The position numbers were made by a program, and so were the translations under genes. The notes under the pieces were generated by a model. It searched no databases and was not told the DNA's origin. It worked only from the letters and a program-made list of their open reading frames with translations. A stretch of DNA of 64,000 nucleotides from Tillus elongatus (taxonomy: Eukaryota > Arthropoda > Insecta > Coleoptera > Cleridae). The stretch lies in contig OZ023267.1 in NCBI GenBank assembly GCA_964006375.1, forward strand, positions 13,183,846 to 13,247,845, in the 5' to 3' direction. Every line of letters starts with the position of its first letter. Position 1 is the first letter of the stretch. Below are positions 28,536 to 39,177 of the stretch, piece by piece.

Positions 28536-28784
28536 CACGCTTGGAGAACCCAAATCACCAAGGCACATTTTAAAAAACCTGACGATCGTTTCACTAATCA
28601 CGTTAGCATCGTCGGGGGATGAATAATTCTAAATATGTTACATCTACACCTCTGTTAGTGAATTTCCTTTTTAAAAAATCACTAATGGGGAGATCCAGAC
28701 TTTTGATTTTGAAAAAATTTCTTCAAATGAGCGCTATTTAGGACCCCTCGAACCCAAATCCGAGGTCGGTTTCAGACTTTATAT

Positions 28785-28890
<106 letters not shown>

Positions 28891-29427
28891 GTCACACCTA
28901 TTATAACTAAAAAAATAATGGACCGATTTTGATAAAACTTGGTGAGTACCTTCCTTTCGCAAGTGGCTTGGATAAGTTCGTAAGCCAGGAAAATCCGCCG
29001 AGGTTTTCCCGGAAAATTTTGTGGTTTTTTTTTTCGAGAAAAATCGAGAAAAAATTTTTTCCGAAATTAACAAAGTAAGGGCAACCAAATTTCATACGCG
29101 GGTTTATATCATTATAGGTTACCTACCAAAATTTAGCTCTGTAAGTTAAAGGACAAAAAACTTACAGGCATTTAAAGAAAAATAAATTTGGGTTTTCCTC
29201 AAAACGTCAAAAGTCGCGATTTTCAGCGTCAAATCTGGTAATATTTAGGCAATGAACCTGAAACTAATATGAGCTGTGGAAGGAAAATGTCTTAAGAAGA
29301 ATGTTTTACAAAGCCTGAAGTCTTAGTTTCAATCGTCATTGTCTTTCATTTTACTAAAATATTCCCAGAAAATTCATTTCAAATAGACCCTTTCTCAGAT
29401 GCTTTGGCAGTAGTCTTAGCTATAGAG

Positions 29428-31173
29428 AGAACTCTGGGAGGTTGAGGTCCAGGCGTATGCGGATGATCTCGTCATGATGGTTAGAGGCAAATCTGAGGAG
29501 GAACTGTCTAGTACTCTTCAAGAAGCACTAAATGTAGTCAATGATTGGTGCCGTAGGGAACAGATGTCTGTGAACCCTCGCAAAATGATCATTGTCCCGT
29601 TCACCAGAAGAAGATGGTTGGACAAATTAAAACCACCTAATCTTATGGGGGAAAACATTCCATTTTCGGACCAAGCAAAATATCTGGGAGTTATCCTAGA
29701 TAAGAAGCTCAACTGGGACAGACAGTTAGAAAATGTTATCCGCAGGGCTAAGATGTCCCTGTGGACCTGCCGGAGAATCTGTGGGAACAACTGGGGAACA
29801 AACCCCCAACAGATGTACTGGCTCTATGTAGTGGTTATCAGACCTATGATAACATATGGAGCCATAGTTTGGTGGCCTAAGGTACTTCGTGGTACCGCGA
29901 GGGCCAAACTGGCTCATCTACAGAGACAAGCATGTCTGATGATAACGGGAGCGATAAGCACCGCACCATCAGTCGCTCTGGAGGTCCTCCTCAATATTCC
30001 CCCACTTCACATATGGTTGGAGAGGGTGGCGAGGTGGACAACGTACAGACTAATACAAACGGCAGATAACATGCCGAGGGAAGTCAGTCTGAGGGGGTCC
30101 GGACTCCTTGATGACAGTGATTGTCACAGGATTCTGGGAATGGTCTCGGACTTGATGCCTACAAAAATCAGCAGAGATCTGTCTTTCAAGACCGTCCTCC
30201 CGGAAAGGGAGGACTGGGACCGGAACCAATCGACCCTGTTGAGAGAGGACCTCTGCTGGTACTCTGACGGCTCCAAAACCAATATGGGAGTAGGAGCCGG
30301 CGCATATGGGGGCAGCACCGATGCTAGACTATCAGCTAGCCTCGGCAAGTACGCAACCATACACCAGGCAGAAGTGTATGCCATCGAGATGTGTGCAAGG
30401 GAAAGTTTTAAAAACCTGGATACACACAAATCGATAAAGATATATGCAGATATCCAAGCTGCAATACAGGCTCTTGGTTCTTACCGGTGTAATTCAAAGA
30501 CGGTATGGAGTTGTAAATCTGCCCTTAACGAATTGGGCAGCTATAATGAGGTGTCGCTGGTCTGGATACCGGGTCACTCGGACCATGACGGCAACGTTGC
30601 GGCCGACGCGCTTGCCAGGAGTGGTGCTCAGAGAGACTTTGTTGGACCAGAACCGGTGCTGGGGATAACATCTTGCACAGCAAAACGCACCTTAAAGACC
30701 TGGACAGATAGAAGGACAATTCAATATTGGCAAAATCTTCCAGGATTAGCTCACTCTAAGGCCTTCATAAATGGCCTGTCTGAGTCAAGGGCTAAGAAAC
30801 TTCTAGAGCTGAACAGACAACAACTGAGTACTCTAGTCGGCCTGTATACAGGACACTGTCGCTTGGGGCATCACATGCACCGTATTGGGATCGGTCAGGA
30901 GACCGAGTGCCGGCTGTGTATGGAGAATGACGAAACAGCAGAGCACGTGCTGTGTTCCTGTCCGGCAGCGGATAGGACTAGACACCTGCTCTTTGGCAAG
31001 GTAAAGCTTGCTCCAGAGGATCTGGATCAACTTTCGCCCGCAAAGGTTATCGACCTCTGTAGGAGGCTGGATTTGTTGGGCGAAATATAGACATTAGGCG
31101 TGAGCCACAATAGACCTTATGGTCGCGGTGGAGGGACCGATATGGACCACTCACAATCTAACCTAACCTAACC
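29428..31173 (+). mobile_element. R1/I-like LINE, 5'-truncated, with 11-bp target-site duplication
   Basis: TAGCTATAGAG is present at 29417-29427 and 31174-31184, and the flanks join to one older repeat. The 3' end is a short CCTAA-type repeat (CTAACCTAACCTAACC) rather than poly(A). The preceding 3' block GTGAGCCACAATAGACC also ends the LINE remnants at 48000-48060 (complement) and 62637-62710. Confidence 0.92.
29449..31090 (+). CDS. LINE ORF2 fragment: RT active site to zinc knuckle, open frame
   Basis: The open frame starts at the truncation, directly before the RT box VQAYADD (29452-29472), and runs to a stop after GEI at 31090. The first in-frame ATG is 29474. Domains in order: RT palm end and thumb (KYLGVILDKKLNWDRQLENV), connection, RNase H (WYSDGSKTNMGVGAGAYG, Asp; HQAEVYAIEMCA, Glu; IYADIQAAIQAL, Asp; WIPGHSDHDGNVAADALA, His/Asp) and a Cys-His knuckle (CRLCMENDETAEHVLCSC). 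The frame is uninterrupted over about 540 codons, so the insertion is recent, but without an endonuclease and most of the RT it is not autonomous. Confidence 0.9.
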
Positions 31174-31375
31174 TAGCTATAGAGTTTATCGGTTAATGGT
31201 GTATCATTTTTGTCGAATTTTCGTAAAAAATCTTTAAAGCTCAATATATCCGTCATTATGCAAGATACCAAAAAACTTGTATACCTTAATTATAGGGTGT
31301 CTTGTGCTACATCTTAAAAAACTATTTCTATAATTACATGGTGGTCCATAAGTCGTTGGTGATTCAAATTTTCTT

Positions 31376-32520
<1,145 letters not shown>

Positions 32521-33599
32521 AGTAGGTATAGAAGAGCGGTTCTGGAACCACCACCCACCACACACCACCGGTGGTGGTGGTGGTGGTGGAACTGATCAGA
32601 CCCGACGACCCCCGACCAGACCCGAGCATAAGGTGGTGGAGCTACTGACCAGACCCGAGCACCTCCACCACCTGACTTCGTATTTAACCCGAACAAGTAG
32701 CGAACTAACCTGAGATGACGTGAGCACCTCCACCACCTGACTTCGTATTTAACCCGAACAAGTAGCGAACTAACCTGAGATGACGTAATCAAAAGCCAAC
32801 TAACCTGTATTAAGCAAACGAGGAACCGCCATTTAATTGCTGTACCCAGGTTTTAAGCTCATTTCTATATCAAAAAATGTGAAACAGTCGTCTCATAATA
32901 TTAAAGCTGCTGGTATTGGATAAAGTATAAAAAGGTATTTACTTCTATTTAACTTTATCTGAAAATTCGCTATCATAACACACTTGCTGTACCCAGGTTT
33001 TAAGCTCATTTCTATCTCAAAAAATTAGTAGACCAACTCACCAGACTTAGTCATTGCCTCCAGACTTAGCTTATTTTCGTAAAACGTTTTAGTTCTGATT
33101 TTTCACAAAAAAACTAGACACATATTGATACAAAGTCACCAACAAACCATAGCTATATATACACAGAACTTTCTACAAATAAACACAACTTCTCGCTTCG
33201 TTAAACCTAAACACCTGTGATGAAAACACACCTATGGCTTATTAGGTAAGATTCCAAAAATTATTAAACACATAATTGTCATGATCGCGCCTGACTGACG
33301 ATTTAAACTGTTAATAGCAGGCTATTCACCTAAAGCGGAAACACTTGTGATAACGGCTACTCAGCTGATATCCTAATGTGTGTGGAATAAAATCATAACG
33401 TTTTATTTCGCTTCCCAGATCATATGACGGCTTTAGTTTAAATAGAGAATCGGTAGCGAATTTTTATATAAGTTATTTGGTGTAAATTATTTTATTAGAA
33501 AATTGAAATACATGTTTTTTATATCGTAAACCCACCAAATTTGTTTCTTAGACAACGGTTTAAGGTTAGAAATAAAACACTCGATTGGAATACAATTAA
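32521..33599. other. Left non-coding arm of the virus-like element
   Basis: It contains a (GGT)n/(CCA)n stretch at 32550-32590, an exact 65-bp tandem duplication at 32657-32721/32722-32786, and a repeated phrase GCTGTACCCAGGTTTTAAGC at about 32846 and 32987. The second of these is preceded by AAAATTCGCTATCATAAC, which resembles the end of the GGACGCAG-type module. No ORF is supported. Confidence 0.7.
32657..32786 (+). repeat. 65-bp tandem duplication
   Basis: The unit starts GAGCACCTCCACCACCTGAC at 32657 and again at 32722, both copies ending TGAGATGACGT, with no difference seen. Confidence 0.92.
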
Positions 33600-33605
33600 T
33601 TTATT
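33600..33605 (-). terminator. Putative polyadenylation signal of the capsid transcript
   Basis: TTTATT on the + strand is AATAAA on the - strand, about 30 bp past the major capsid stop codon at 33634-33636. Confidence 0.6.
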
Positions 33606-33633
33606 AGGAGTAACAAGATTTACATACAAAATA

Positions 33634-34839
33634 TTACATAATGGCTCTTACAATACCAGTTAGAGGTTTATATTCAAATACACAATCATGAATAATTAAA
33701 CAGTAGGCCCTAGTTCTCGGAGCAAAATTGTCTTTACTCATAAACTCCACTTTGATGTCGACTGTTGAAGACTTGATTGATTCATTCTGGTGTTGACAAT
33801 CAATTACAAATAGAGCTCGATCTTTAAACTCATCATAATTTAAAAGAGGCTCCGACATGTTTTTATAGTAAAAACTTTTTTGAAAATCTGTATACATCTG
33901 GTAGGCTTCAACGTATTTTGATCTTTCGAAATCCATATTCATAGCTTCATAAGGGTAGCATTCTGAATTTAGGAACACTCGTAGATCTACCATACCGATG
34001 TTATCGAAGAAGTCACCTTTTTTGCTTATGTTATCTTTCCGATCTGTTTGAAACGCTATAATCACATATCTAGGTCTTTCCAAGTTGGTTGCAGTTTTAA
34101 CAGCCCACACATCTCTGTTTATATCTCTGAGTGATGGTAGCTCATATATATCCCATTTCCGATATGCGAGAAATATAGATGTGTCTTTTGCTATTTTATC
34201 CATCAGTTCCAGCTTCATTTGATCATTTGGAAATACATGTTTTGCTTTTAAAAACATGTTGGTTACAGTTATCTTAGATCTTGCTGTACCTGTGCTGTAA
34301 TAGCAGTTGGAATCATTTCGAGCTCTTGTAAATCGGAAAGTATGTTTACCACAGAGAACTCCTTTAAAGTGATGAAAGAAACTGAAGAGGAACCAAAGAG
34401 GTAGGAGCAAGTGAAACTTGTTATCGTTTAAGGTGATGTGATCTGATGATACATTCAACCCAGCATTGCTAAGAGATTTTGCTTCATTCTTACTAAACGA
34501 AAGCAGAGTTTTGATGTTTGTTGTGGTGTATGGATCTCGTACTCGCTCCACTTCCTTGTTATTTAATTCATATATCATTGATTCAAACAGAGCTACTCCT
34601 CCGTTATTTGACATGTGGCAGACACCAGTAGCATTTTGTACTGCTAGAGGTTCCAGAGCACCTTCGATGATTAGAGCTGACTCTGCTAGACATACGAATG
34701 CATCTTGCTGATTGATGTTTATTTCAACTTCATCGCTGTTACCAAACGATTTAGTTGATGAATAGTAAGACCTAAGTTCTTCTCGATCAATGGAGTCGTC
34801 AAACTTGGGGTCTTTGAATATTTCTAGTTTTGATGACAT
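33634..34839 (-). CDS. Major capsid protein, double-jelly-roll (hexon-like)
   Basis: About 401 residues from the preferred ATG at 34839 (MSSKLEIFKDPKFDDS). An in-frame ATG at 34866 adds nine residues but lies inside the preceding small ORF region. Arthropod relatives share the N-terminal DEVEININQQDAFV segment, a central KHVFPNDQMKLELM region, then the RKWDIYELPSLRDINRDVWA and PRYVIIAFQTDRK blocks, and the C-terminal AYCLIIHDCVFEYKPLTGIV block. That layout is the one annotated in arthropod Polinton/adintovirus-like elements as the capsid building block with two jelly-roll domains. It would form trimeric capsomers of an icosahedral shell. The frame is intact. The alternative is an unrelated arthropod family of unknown function; the penton, protease and packaging ATPase beside it make the capsid role much more likely. 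Confidence 0.85.
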   Translation of the reverse strand: MSSKLEIFKDPKFDDSIDREELRSYYSSTKSFGNSDEVEININQQDAFVCLAESALIIEGALEPLAVQNATGVCHMSNNGGVALFESMIYELNNKEVERVRDPYTTTNIKTLLSFSKNEAKSLSNAGLNVSSDHITLNDNKFHLLLPLWFLFSFFHHFKGVLCGKHTFRFTRARNDSNCYYSTGTARSKITVTNMFLKAKHVFPNDQMKLELMDKIAKDTSIFLAYRKWDIYELPSLRDINRDVWAVKTATNLERPRYVIIAFQTDRKDNISKKGDFFDNIGMVDLRVFLNSECYPYEAMNMDFERSKYVEAYQMYTDFQKSFYYKNMSEPLLNYDEFKDRALFVIDCQHQNESIKSSTVDIKVEFMSKDNFAPRTRAYCLIIHDCVFEYKPLTGIVRAIM

Positions 34840-34960
34840 GATAACCAAGACTTTTAAGGAATTCAATATTATCGGAACGAAGTGTATGCTTCAAAGGAGC
34901 TGGTTGTACTAAATTTGTTTTGGTAGATTCGCTTGCTTTTATATCTTTAAAGACTAGCAT
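34799..34960 (-). CDS. Small 53-residue ORF between penton and capsid genes
   Basis: ATG at 34960, one base after the penton stop (34962-34964), stop at 34799-34801, so it overlaps the start of the capsid gene by 41 nt in another frame. The peptide begins MLVFKDIKASESTKTNLVQP and has the segment NIEFLKSLGYHV in its second half. It has no signal peptide or membrane segment. The tight packing suggests a real gene, perhaps a small virion or assembly protein, but I do not recognise a family. Confidence 0.45.
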   Translation of the reverse strand: MLVFKDIKASESTKTNLVQPAPLKHTLRSDNIEFLKSLGYHVIKTRNIQRPQV

Positions 34961-34961
34961 T

Positions 34962-35678
34962 CTAGGCAATCTTTTTAAGCTCTAAGCGAACAGACACCTC
35001 TTCACCTTGAAAGTTTAAAGGAACTGAATCTTGATTCACGATGTCGATGCTTATATTTGAAATCTCTCGTTTGTTTACTGGTAAATAAATTAGATTCTTA
35101 GGTTCTATATCGATTGCATAACCAGGATCGACCATCGGTGCAAACTCATATAACGTATGTGAAGGTTTTCCATTATAGTAAGAACCAGACACAATATTAG
35201 TTTCTATACGAATCTGTTTAACATCCACTATTTCAACAGGTAAATCAGATTCATGGAAGACACCTGGTTGAAGAACTTGCTTTGAAAATCCCAGCATTCG
35301 CCCAATCGAATCATCAGATTCAAAACTGATACTTGTGAAACACTTTATTTCACATCTAATGGTGTTGGGATTAGGTCTTAGAATCAAAGCTAGCTGCTTT
35401 TGTTCACGTGTTGCTGTAGCACCAACAAGTTCATTTTGAAGCAAGTTTTCCAAATGTGTTATTTCATATGCACCAGTAGGTATCGTGATGATTCTCCAAG
35501 CAGCTCCTTCTTTTACATAAAATTTATTTTTACCTTTATATATGTTAGGTATGTTGTTGTATGTGTGAAAACCTATCAAAGCAACTGCATAACTACCACC
35601 TGGATCCAATTCAATTGGAGGATCGTAGTCTGTTGACAGATGACAACTTCGATCTTTCAACGTGAAGGTTTGCGACAT
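34962..35678 (-). CDS. Minor capsid (penton-like) protein
   Basis: 238 residues, intact. It lies between the protease and major capsid genes, where Polinton/adintovirus elements carry the penton. The opening (MSQTFTLKDRSCHLSTDYDP … LDPGGSYAVALIGFHTYNNI) and the later LIYLPVNKREISNISIDIVN block match the arthropod protein family found beside these capsid genes and read as a predominantly beta protein. No other domain is visible. It would be expected to form the pentameric vertex. The function is assigned mainly from position and family resemblance, as penton proteins diverge quickly. Only 16 bp separate its ATG from the protease stop. Confidence 0.75.
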   Translation of the reverse strand: MSQTFTLKDRSCHLSTDYDPPIELDPGGSYAVALIGFHTYNNIPNIYKGKNKFYVKEGAAWRIITIPTGAYEITHLENLLQNELVGATATREQKQLALILRPNPNTIRCEIKCFTSISFESDDSIGRMLGFSKQVLQPGVFHESDLPVEIVDVKQIRIETNIVSGSYYNGKPSHTLYEFAPMVDPGYAIDIEPKNLIYLPVNKREISNISIDIVNQDSVPLNFQGEEVSVRLELKKIA

Positions 35679-35694
35679 GACTGAAACACAGATA

Positions 35695-36050
35695 CTACCG
35701 TTTAAGGCTTTTATTTAAAAATTTTAAACATAAATGACCACAATTATAAGTATTATATTTCTGATACACATCATGATTGTACATTAGAGTAGAGTCTTTA
35801 AGGTAACGCTGCAGCTCAACTGGTGGCTTCAAGTTTCCATATGAGTCAAAGTACACGGCTGTGTCACCACGTTTCTTAACTGCAACCCAATGACTGCCAG
35901 GTTCCTTGTTTGTTTGCAAATTCATGATAAGTGATTCATTCTTGCGTGGCCCATTCGATGGCAAAGTATCTCGCATGTATACACCTCTAAAATATGGAAT
36001 TTTCATTTTACCAGCAAATTTCACAAGGTCTTCATTTGTTAGAGGTCTTG
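35695..36050 (-). pseudogene. Adenain-like maturation cysteine protease, start region frameshifted
   Basis: Over 109 residues the frame carries the adenain features in order: the KIPYFRGVYMRDTLP N-terminal block, the catalytic His in GSHWVAV, an acidic residue in VYFDSYG, and the catalytic Cys in YNCGHLCLKF. Such proteases cleave capsid and core precursors during virion maturation. The frame has no usable ATG upstream: it stays open back to a stop at about 36107 with no methionine. An ATG at about 36058 is out of frame by one base at a short T run just after it. Either one base was gained there, or translation starts at the internal ATG (MKIP, about 36006), losing the N-terminal block. The rest is intact. 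Confidence 0.78.
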
Positions 36051-36062
36051 CTGGTAAACATC

Positions 36063-36884
36063 TTACTCGTTTTTTGGTTTCTGCAAATACAACCCATAAC
36101 CGCTACGCTGCTTCTTCAGATATAATCCTTTACCGAGTCTCTTATACTTTGGTTTTAATTTCAAACCATTACCTCTCTTACCCATAGCAATAGCCTCCAT
36201 CGTTTTGTTATGACGTTCTTCTTCTTCTAGTTTTTGTTTGGCTGATTTGGCATCGTTAACTGCTTTAGCAATGCCTGCAGCACCGCCACCCAGAGCACCT
36301 AGCGCTGACAGGCCACCAAAAATTAAAGGTAGTAGTGGAAGGAAGCCTCCGCTTTTAGGTATTGGAATAACTCGCGGTTTCAGCACATTCTTACGCCCAC
36401 CAATCTGTTTAACAATTGCGTGAGCGATATCAAACACGGCATTCTCTGATGGAATAAGATTTCTGTCTTTTATAACTTCTCCAATCAGACTAAGAATGTT
36501 TTTAAAGGGAACTTTTTTCCTCGGTTTTGAGTTGATTACATCAAGACCCATACCAAGCTTTCTTTTAACTTTCATAGTGTTTGTAACACCCCAAGCAGCT
36601 AACTTTTCACCAAAACTTGCGTCCTTTGACTTGACTCTCTCCCAAACCCGATTCTCCAACACTTCGTCGGCTCGATGCCTATCACTTAACTCTTTTGATT
36701 GAGAGTAAGCGATGTCGTGGTCTCGACAAGCACGATCTAAAGGATTGATACCTTGATCACCTCTAGCAAGACGTTCTTTAAGTTTAGTACCCGGGCCACA
36801 AAATTGATAACCAGGAACGTGCAGCTCAACAGGTAGCTTGTTAATGGCTGTGTTTACAAGACCTTCACCCTGTGACACCAACAT
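36063..36884 (-). CDS. PLA2-domain virion protein with pX/pVI-like hydrophobic tail
   Basis: 273 residues. Residues 26-33 (YQFCGPGT) form the calcium-binding loop and 53-60 (CRDHDIAY) hold the His-Asp pair of secreted-type phospholipase A2, arranged as in the parvovirus VP1 unique region. A glycine-rich hydrophobic segment at about 182-212 (GGFLPLLPLIFGGLSALGAL … GIAKAV) resembles the core or membrane-active peptides of adenovirus-type virions. The C-terminus is basic and repetitive (KRLGKGLYLKK, GYGLYLQKPKNE). Known viral PLA2 domains help particles leave endosomes; this role is inference here. It is the first gene of the leftward block, and its end overlaps the protease frame. Confidence 0.85.
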   Translation of the reverse strand: MLVSQGEGLVNTAINKLPVELHVPGYQFCGPGTKLKERLARGDQGINPLDRACRDHDIAYSQSKELSDRHRADEVLENRVWERVKSKDASFGEKLAAWGVTNTMKVKRKLGMGLDVINSKPRKKVPFKNILSLIGEVIKDRNLIPSENAVFDIAHAIVKQIGGRKNVLKPRVIPIPKSGGFLPLLPLIFGGLSALGALGGGAAGIAKAVNDAKSAKQKLEEEERHNKTMEAIAMGKRGNGLKLKPKYKRLGKGLYLKKQRSGYGLYLQKPKNE

Positions 36885-36961
36885 TGATACTAACTGTGTG
36901 ATCCGCTTACATGTCTATATTTATATACATACTCGAAAAATATAGTTTAGTTCCAGTCAAG
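36885..36961. promoter_or_regulatory. Divergent promoter region of the virus-like element
   Basis: About 77 bp separate the PLA2-protein ATG (36884, -) from the ATPase ATG (36962, +). A TATA-like TATATTTATATACAT lies at 36916-36930, so the ATG at 36911 would be upstream of a likely transcription start. That favours 36962 as the ATPase start. Confidence 0.5.
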
Positions 36962-37654
36962 ATGCACACCATCAAACACGCTTCTGTCTTACCTATTACA
37001 AATATAGACGATGTTGTTGATACAGCAGAACAACAACTAAGGCATGGTCCTCTCTTCCCAAACACAGTTAGAGGTATCATATGTGGTCCTAGTGGGTGTG
37101 GTAAAACAAATGTTATGTTAAGTTTATTGTTTGAACCGAACGGTTTAAAGTTTGATAACGTGTATGTGTATTCAAAGTCTCTGTATCAACCTAAATATAA
37201 GATGTTACAAAGGGTGTTGGATGCTACAAAAAGTGTTGGTTATTATCCATATAGTGAAAACGATGAAATATTAGATCCAGCAGAAGCCCAGGAGAACTCG
37301 GTGTTTATATTCGATGATGTGGCTTGTGACAAACAAGATAAAATGAGAGCATACTTTAGTATGGGGAGACATAAGAATATTGATTCATTCTATCTCTGTC
37401 AAACATATACTCGAATACCCAAACATCTGATACGTGATAACGCTAACGTTTTGATTCTCTTTAAACAAGATGAAACGAACTTAAAACACATCTATGACGA
37501 TCATGTGACCACTGATATGGACTTTAAACAATTTAAAAATATATGTTGTCAATGCTGGAATGGTAATAAGTATGGTGTGTTGGTGATTGTAAAAGAAAAC
37601 GAAGTCCACAGAGGGAGATATAGAAAAGGATTCGATAGCTACATATTAATCTAA
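36962..37654 (+). CDS. FtsK/HerA-type DNA packaging ATPase (A32-like)
   Basis: 230 residues from MHTIKHASVL. Walker A is GPSGCGKT (residues 42-49). Walker B is SVFIFDDV, with acidic residues about 118-119. A motif with QTYTRIPKHLIRDN follows, as in genome-packaging ATPases of Polintons, virophages and poxviruses (A32). It would pump linear DNA into the capsid. The frame is intact and the size is usual for the family. Confidence 0.92.
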   Translation: MHTIKHASVLPITNIDDVVDTAEQQLRHGPLFPNTVRGIICGPSGCGKTNVMLSLLFEPNGLKFDNVYVYSKSLYQPKYKMLQRVLDATKSVGYYPYSENDEILDPAEAQENSVFIFDDVACDKQDKMRAYFSMGRHKNIDSFYLCQTYTRIPKHLIRDNANVLILFKQDETNLKHIYDDHVTTDMDFKQFKNICCQCWNGNKYGVLVIVKENEVHRGRYRKGFDSYILI

Positions 37655-37717
37655 TGGTCTACAACCAACAACAACAAAGAGATGTCTAGCAGGACAACCA
37701 ACCAGCTAACAAGACAG

Positions 37718-37950
37718 ACAACCTGTCTAAAACAACCTGTCTAAAACAACCTGTCTAAAACAACCTGTCTAAAACAACCTGTCTAAAACAACCTGTCTAA
37801 AACAACCTGTCTAAAACAACCTGCCTAAAACAACCTGTCTAAAACAACCTGTCTAAAACAACCTGTCTAAAACAACCTGTCTAAAACAACCTGTCTAAAA
37901 CAACCTGTCTAACACAGCTGTCTAACACAGCTGTCTAATACAGCTGTCTA
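37718..37950 (+). repeat. 14-bp tandem array (CAACCTGTCTAAAA), about 14 units
   Basis: Nearly perfect head-to-tail units fill the gap between the ATPase and the DUF8207-like gene; one unit has CCTGCC. They are followed by three 13-bp variants (CAGCTGTCTAACA) and a degenerate end. It could be a plain minisatellite or a protein-binding array such as an origin or enhancer. Confidence 0.93.
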
Positions 37951-38093
37951 ACAACCTGTCTAACAACCGGGTCTACCTGTTGTGTTAGATACCTAACACT
38001 AGATAGGCAGACATACAACCAATTCAAAGCTAGTACACCTTAAACCACCGAACTGTTTGCATCTCTTAACACGAAACAAATAACTTTAGCAAG

Positions 38094-39128
38094 ATGGAGG
38101 TGATGGGTAAACAAGAGAGAAAAATTAAGAAAAAGATTTTACAACTTGCTGAAAACATTCGAAAAAAACATTTAATGCTTAAGCTTGGTAGAGCTGAGAA
38201 TGATGAAGCCCTGCAGCGTTTATATAAACCACTTGTTGACCCACTGAGTGAAATATCTAAAAATACATCAACGCTTAAACTGCAGCCAACGGTTGAACAA
38301 ATCAAAGAAGAAGCGGTACCAGAAAAGAAACCCAAAGTTGAGTTCCTTAAAGACCATGAAGTTTTTGAAGCCGAACCAGAAGTAGAGACAAGTTTTGATG
38401 AGGATATCCCAACATTTGAAGAGCTTGAGGCAGATCTACAAACTGTCACAAACAACCCAGCATATCAAGAATTTTTGGAGCAATATCCTGAACGAGTTCG
38501 ATATTATGTAGACAAGTATTTTACTGAACCACCGAGGCTTGCTACTATTGATCAAACGTATGGTGCTCGCTACGCTAAAGATACTGGTAGTTGGAGTCTT
38601 GGCAATAAACACTTGGACTTTACTGATAATGACATTCGACTAGGTCAAAGGAGATATCCGCAAACACAAGGTCTGCTAGAATTGATATTTATGAAAACAC
38701 CTAGAGGGTATACCTATGACGATCTTCAACACTATAGAGATATTCTAGAAGCAACTAGTGTTCATAAAATGAACTACGATCCCAACGCACGAACCAAGGG
38801 TTGTTCCTCGGAAAAGTATCTGACTCTAATAAAACCAGTTATAAACCCAAGAGGACGAAGATCCTCAACTCCTCAAGGTTTTGGTTACGACACACATCAT
38901 AACGCAGAACAAAAAACTGAACCTAGAGCTCAGAATGTAAGCAGCAACACTAACAACTATATGCTACAAAATAACAAACAAATAGAATATGTCTATTGGG
39001 ATGACATAAATGAGTTGGTTGATAGACTTAGACTTTTAGTAGCTTCCCAAGCTGCTGGTAATAATGCTCATAACAATGAAATTCAGTCAATCATTGAAGA
39101 ACTGAAGGAGGTTGGTGTTATCGCCTAA
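38094..39128 (+). CDS. DUF8207-like protein of arthropod virus-like elements
   Basis: 344 residues. A charged N-terminal coiled-coil segment (KQERKIKKKILQLAENIRKK) precedes an acidic linker. The core (about 140-235) reads YQEFLEQYPERVRYYVDKYF, YGARYAKDTGSWSLGNKHLD and QGLLELIFMKTPRGYTYDD. The C-terminal segment is DDINELVDRLRLLVASQAAG with NEIQSIIEELKEVGVI. This order fits proteins I recall as DUF8207, which accompany capsid genes in arthropod elements. The function is unknown; a virion or scaffold protein is a guess. The frame is intact. Confidence 0.75.
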   Translation: MEVMGKQERKIKKKILQLAENIRKKHLMLKLGRAENDEALQRLYKPLVDPLSEISKNTSTLKLQPTVEQIKEEAVPEKKPKVEFLKDHEVFEAEPEVETSFDEDIPTFEELEADLQTVTNNPAYQEFLEQYPERVRYYVDKYFTEPPRLATIDQTYGARYAKDTGSWSLGNKHLDFTDNDIRLGQRRYPQTQGLLELIFMKTPRGYTYDDLQHYRDILEATSVHKMNYDPNARTKGCSSEKYLTLIKPVINPRGRRSSTPQGFGYDTHHNAEQKTEPRAQNVSSNTNNYMLQNNKQIEYVYWDDINELVDRLRLLVASQAAGNNAHNNEIQSIIEELKEVGVIA

Positions 39129-39177
39129 TATACCTACATATATCACAGATATACCTACCTTAGTGCTTAGTATAAAA

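Noticed and set aside
31156..31174. Interstitial telomere repeat
   Set aside because: The three CCTAA units are the LINE 3' tail, as shown by the TSD directly after them.
35906..36187. 93-residue + strand ORF within the virus-like element
   Set aside because: Shadow of the protease and PLA2 genes on the - strand.
37718..37950. CRISPR-like array
   Set aside because: Units are contiguous with no spacers, and this is an animal genome.
38066..38455. 129-residue - strand ORF
   Set aside because: Serine- and cysteine-rich shadow of the DUF8207-like gene.
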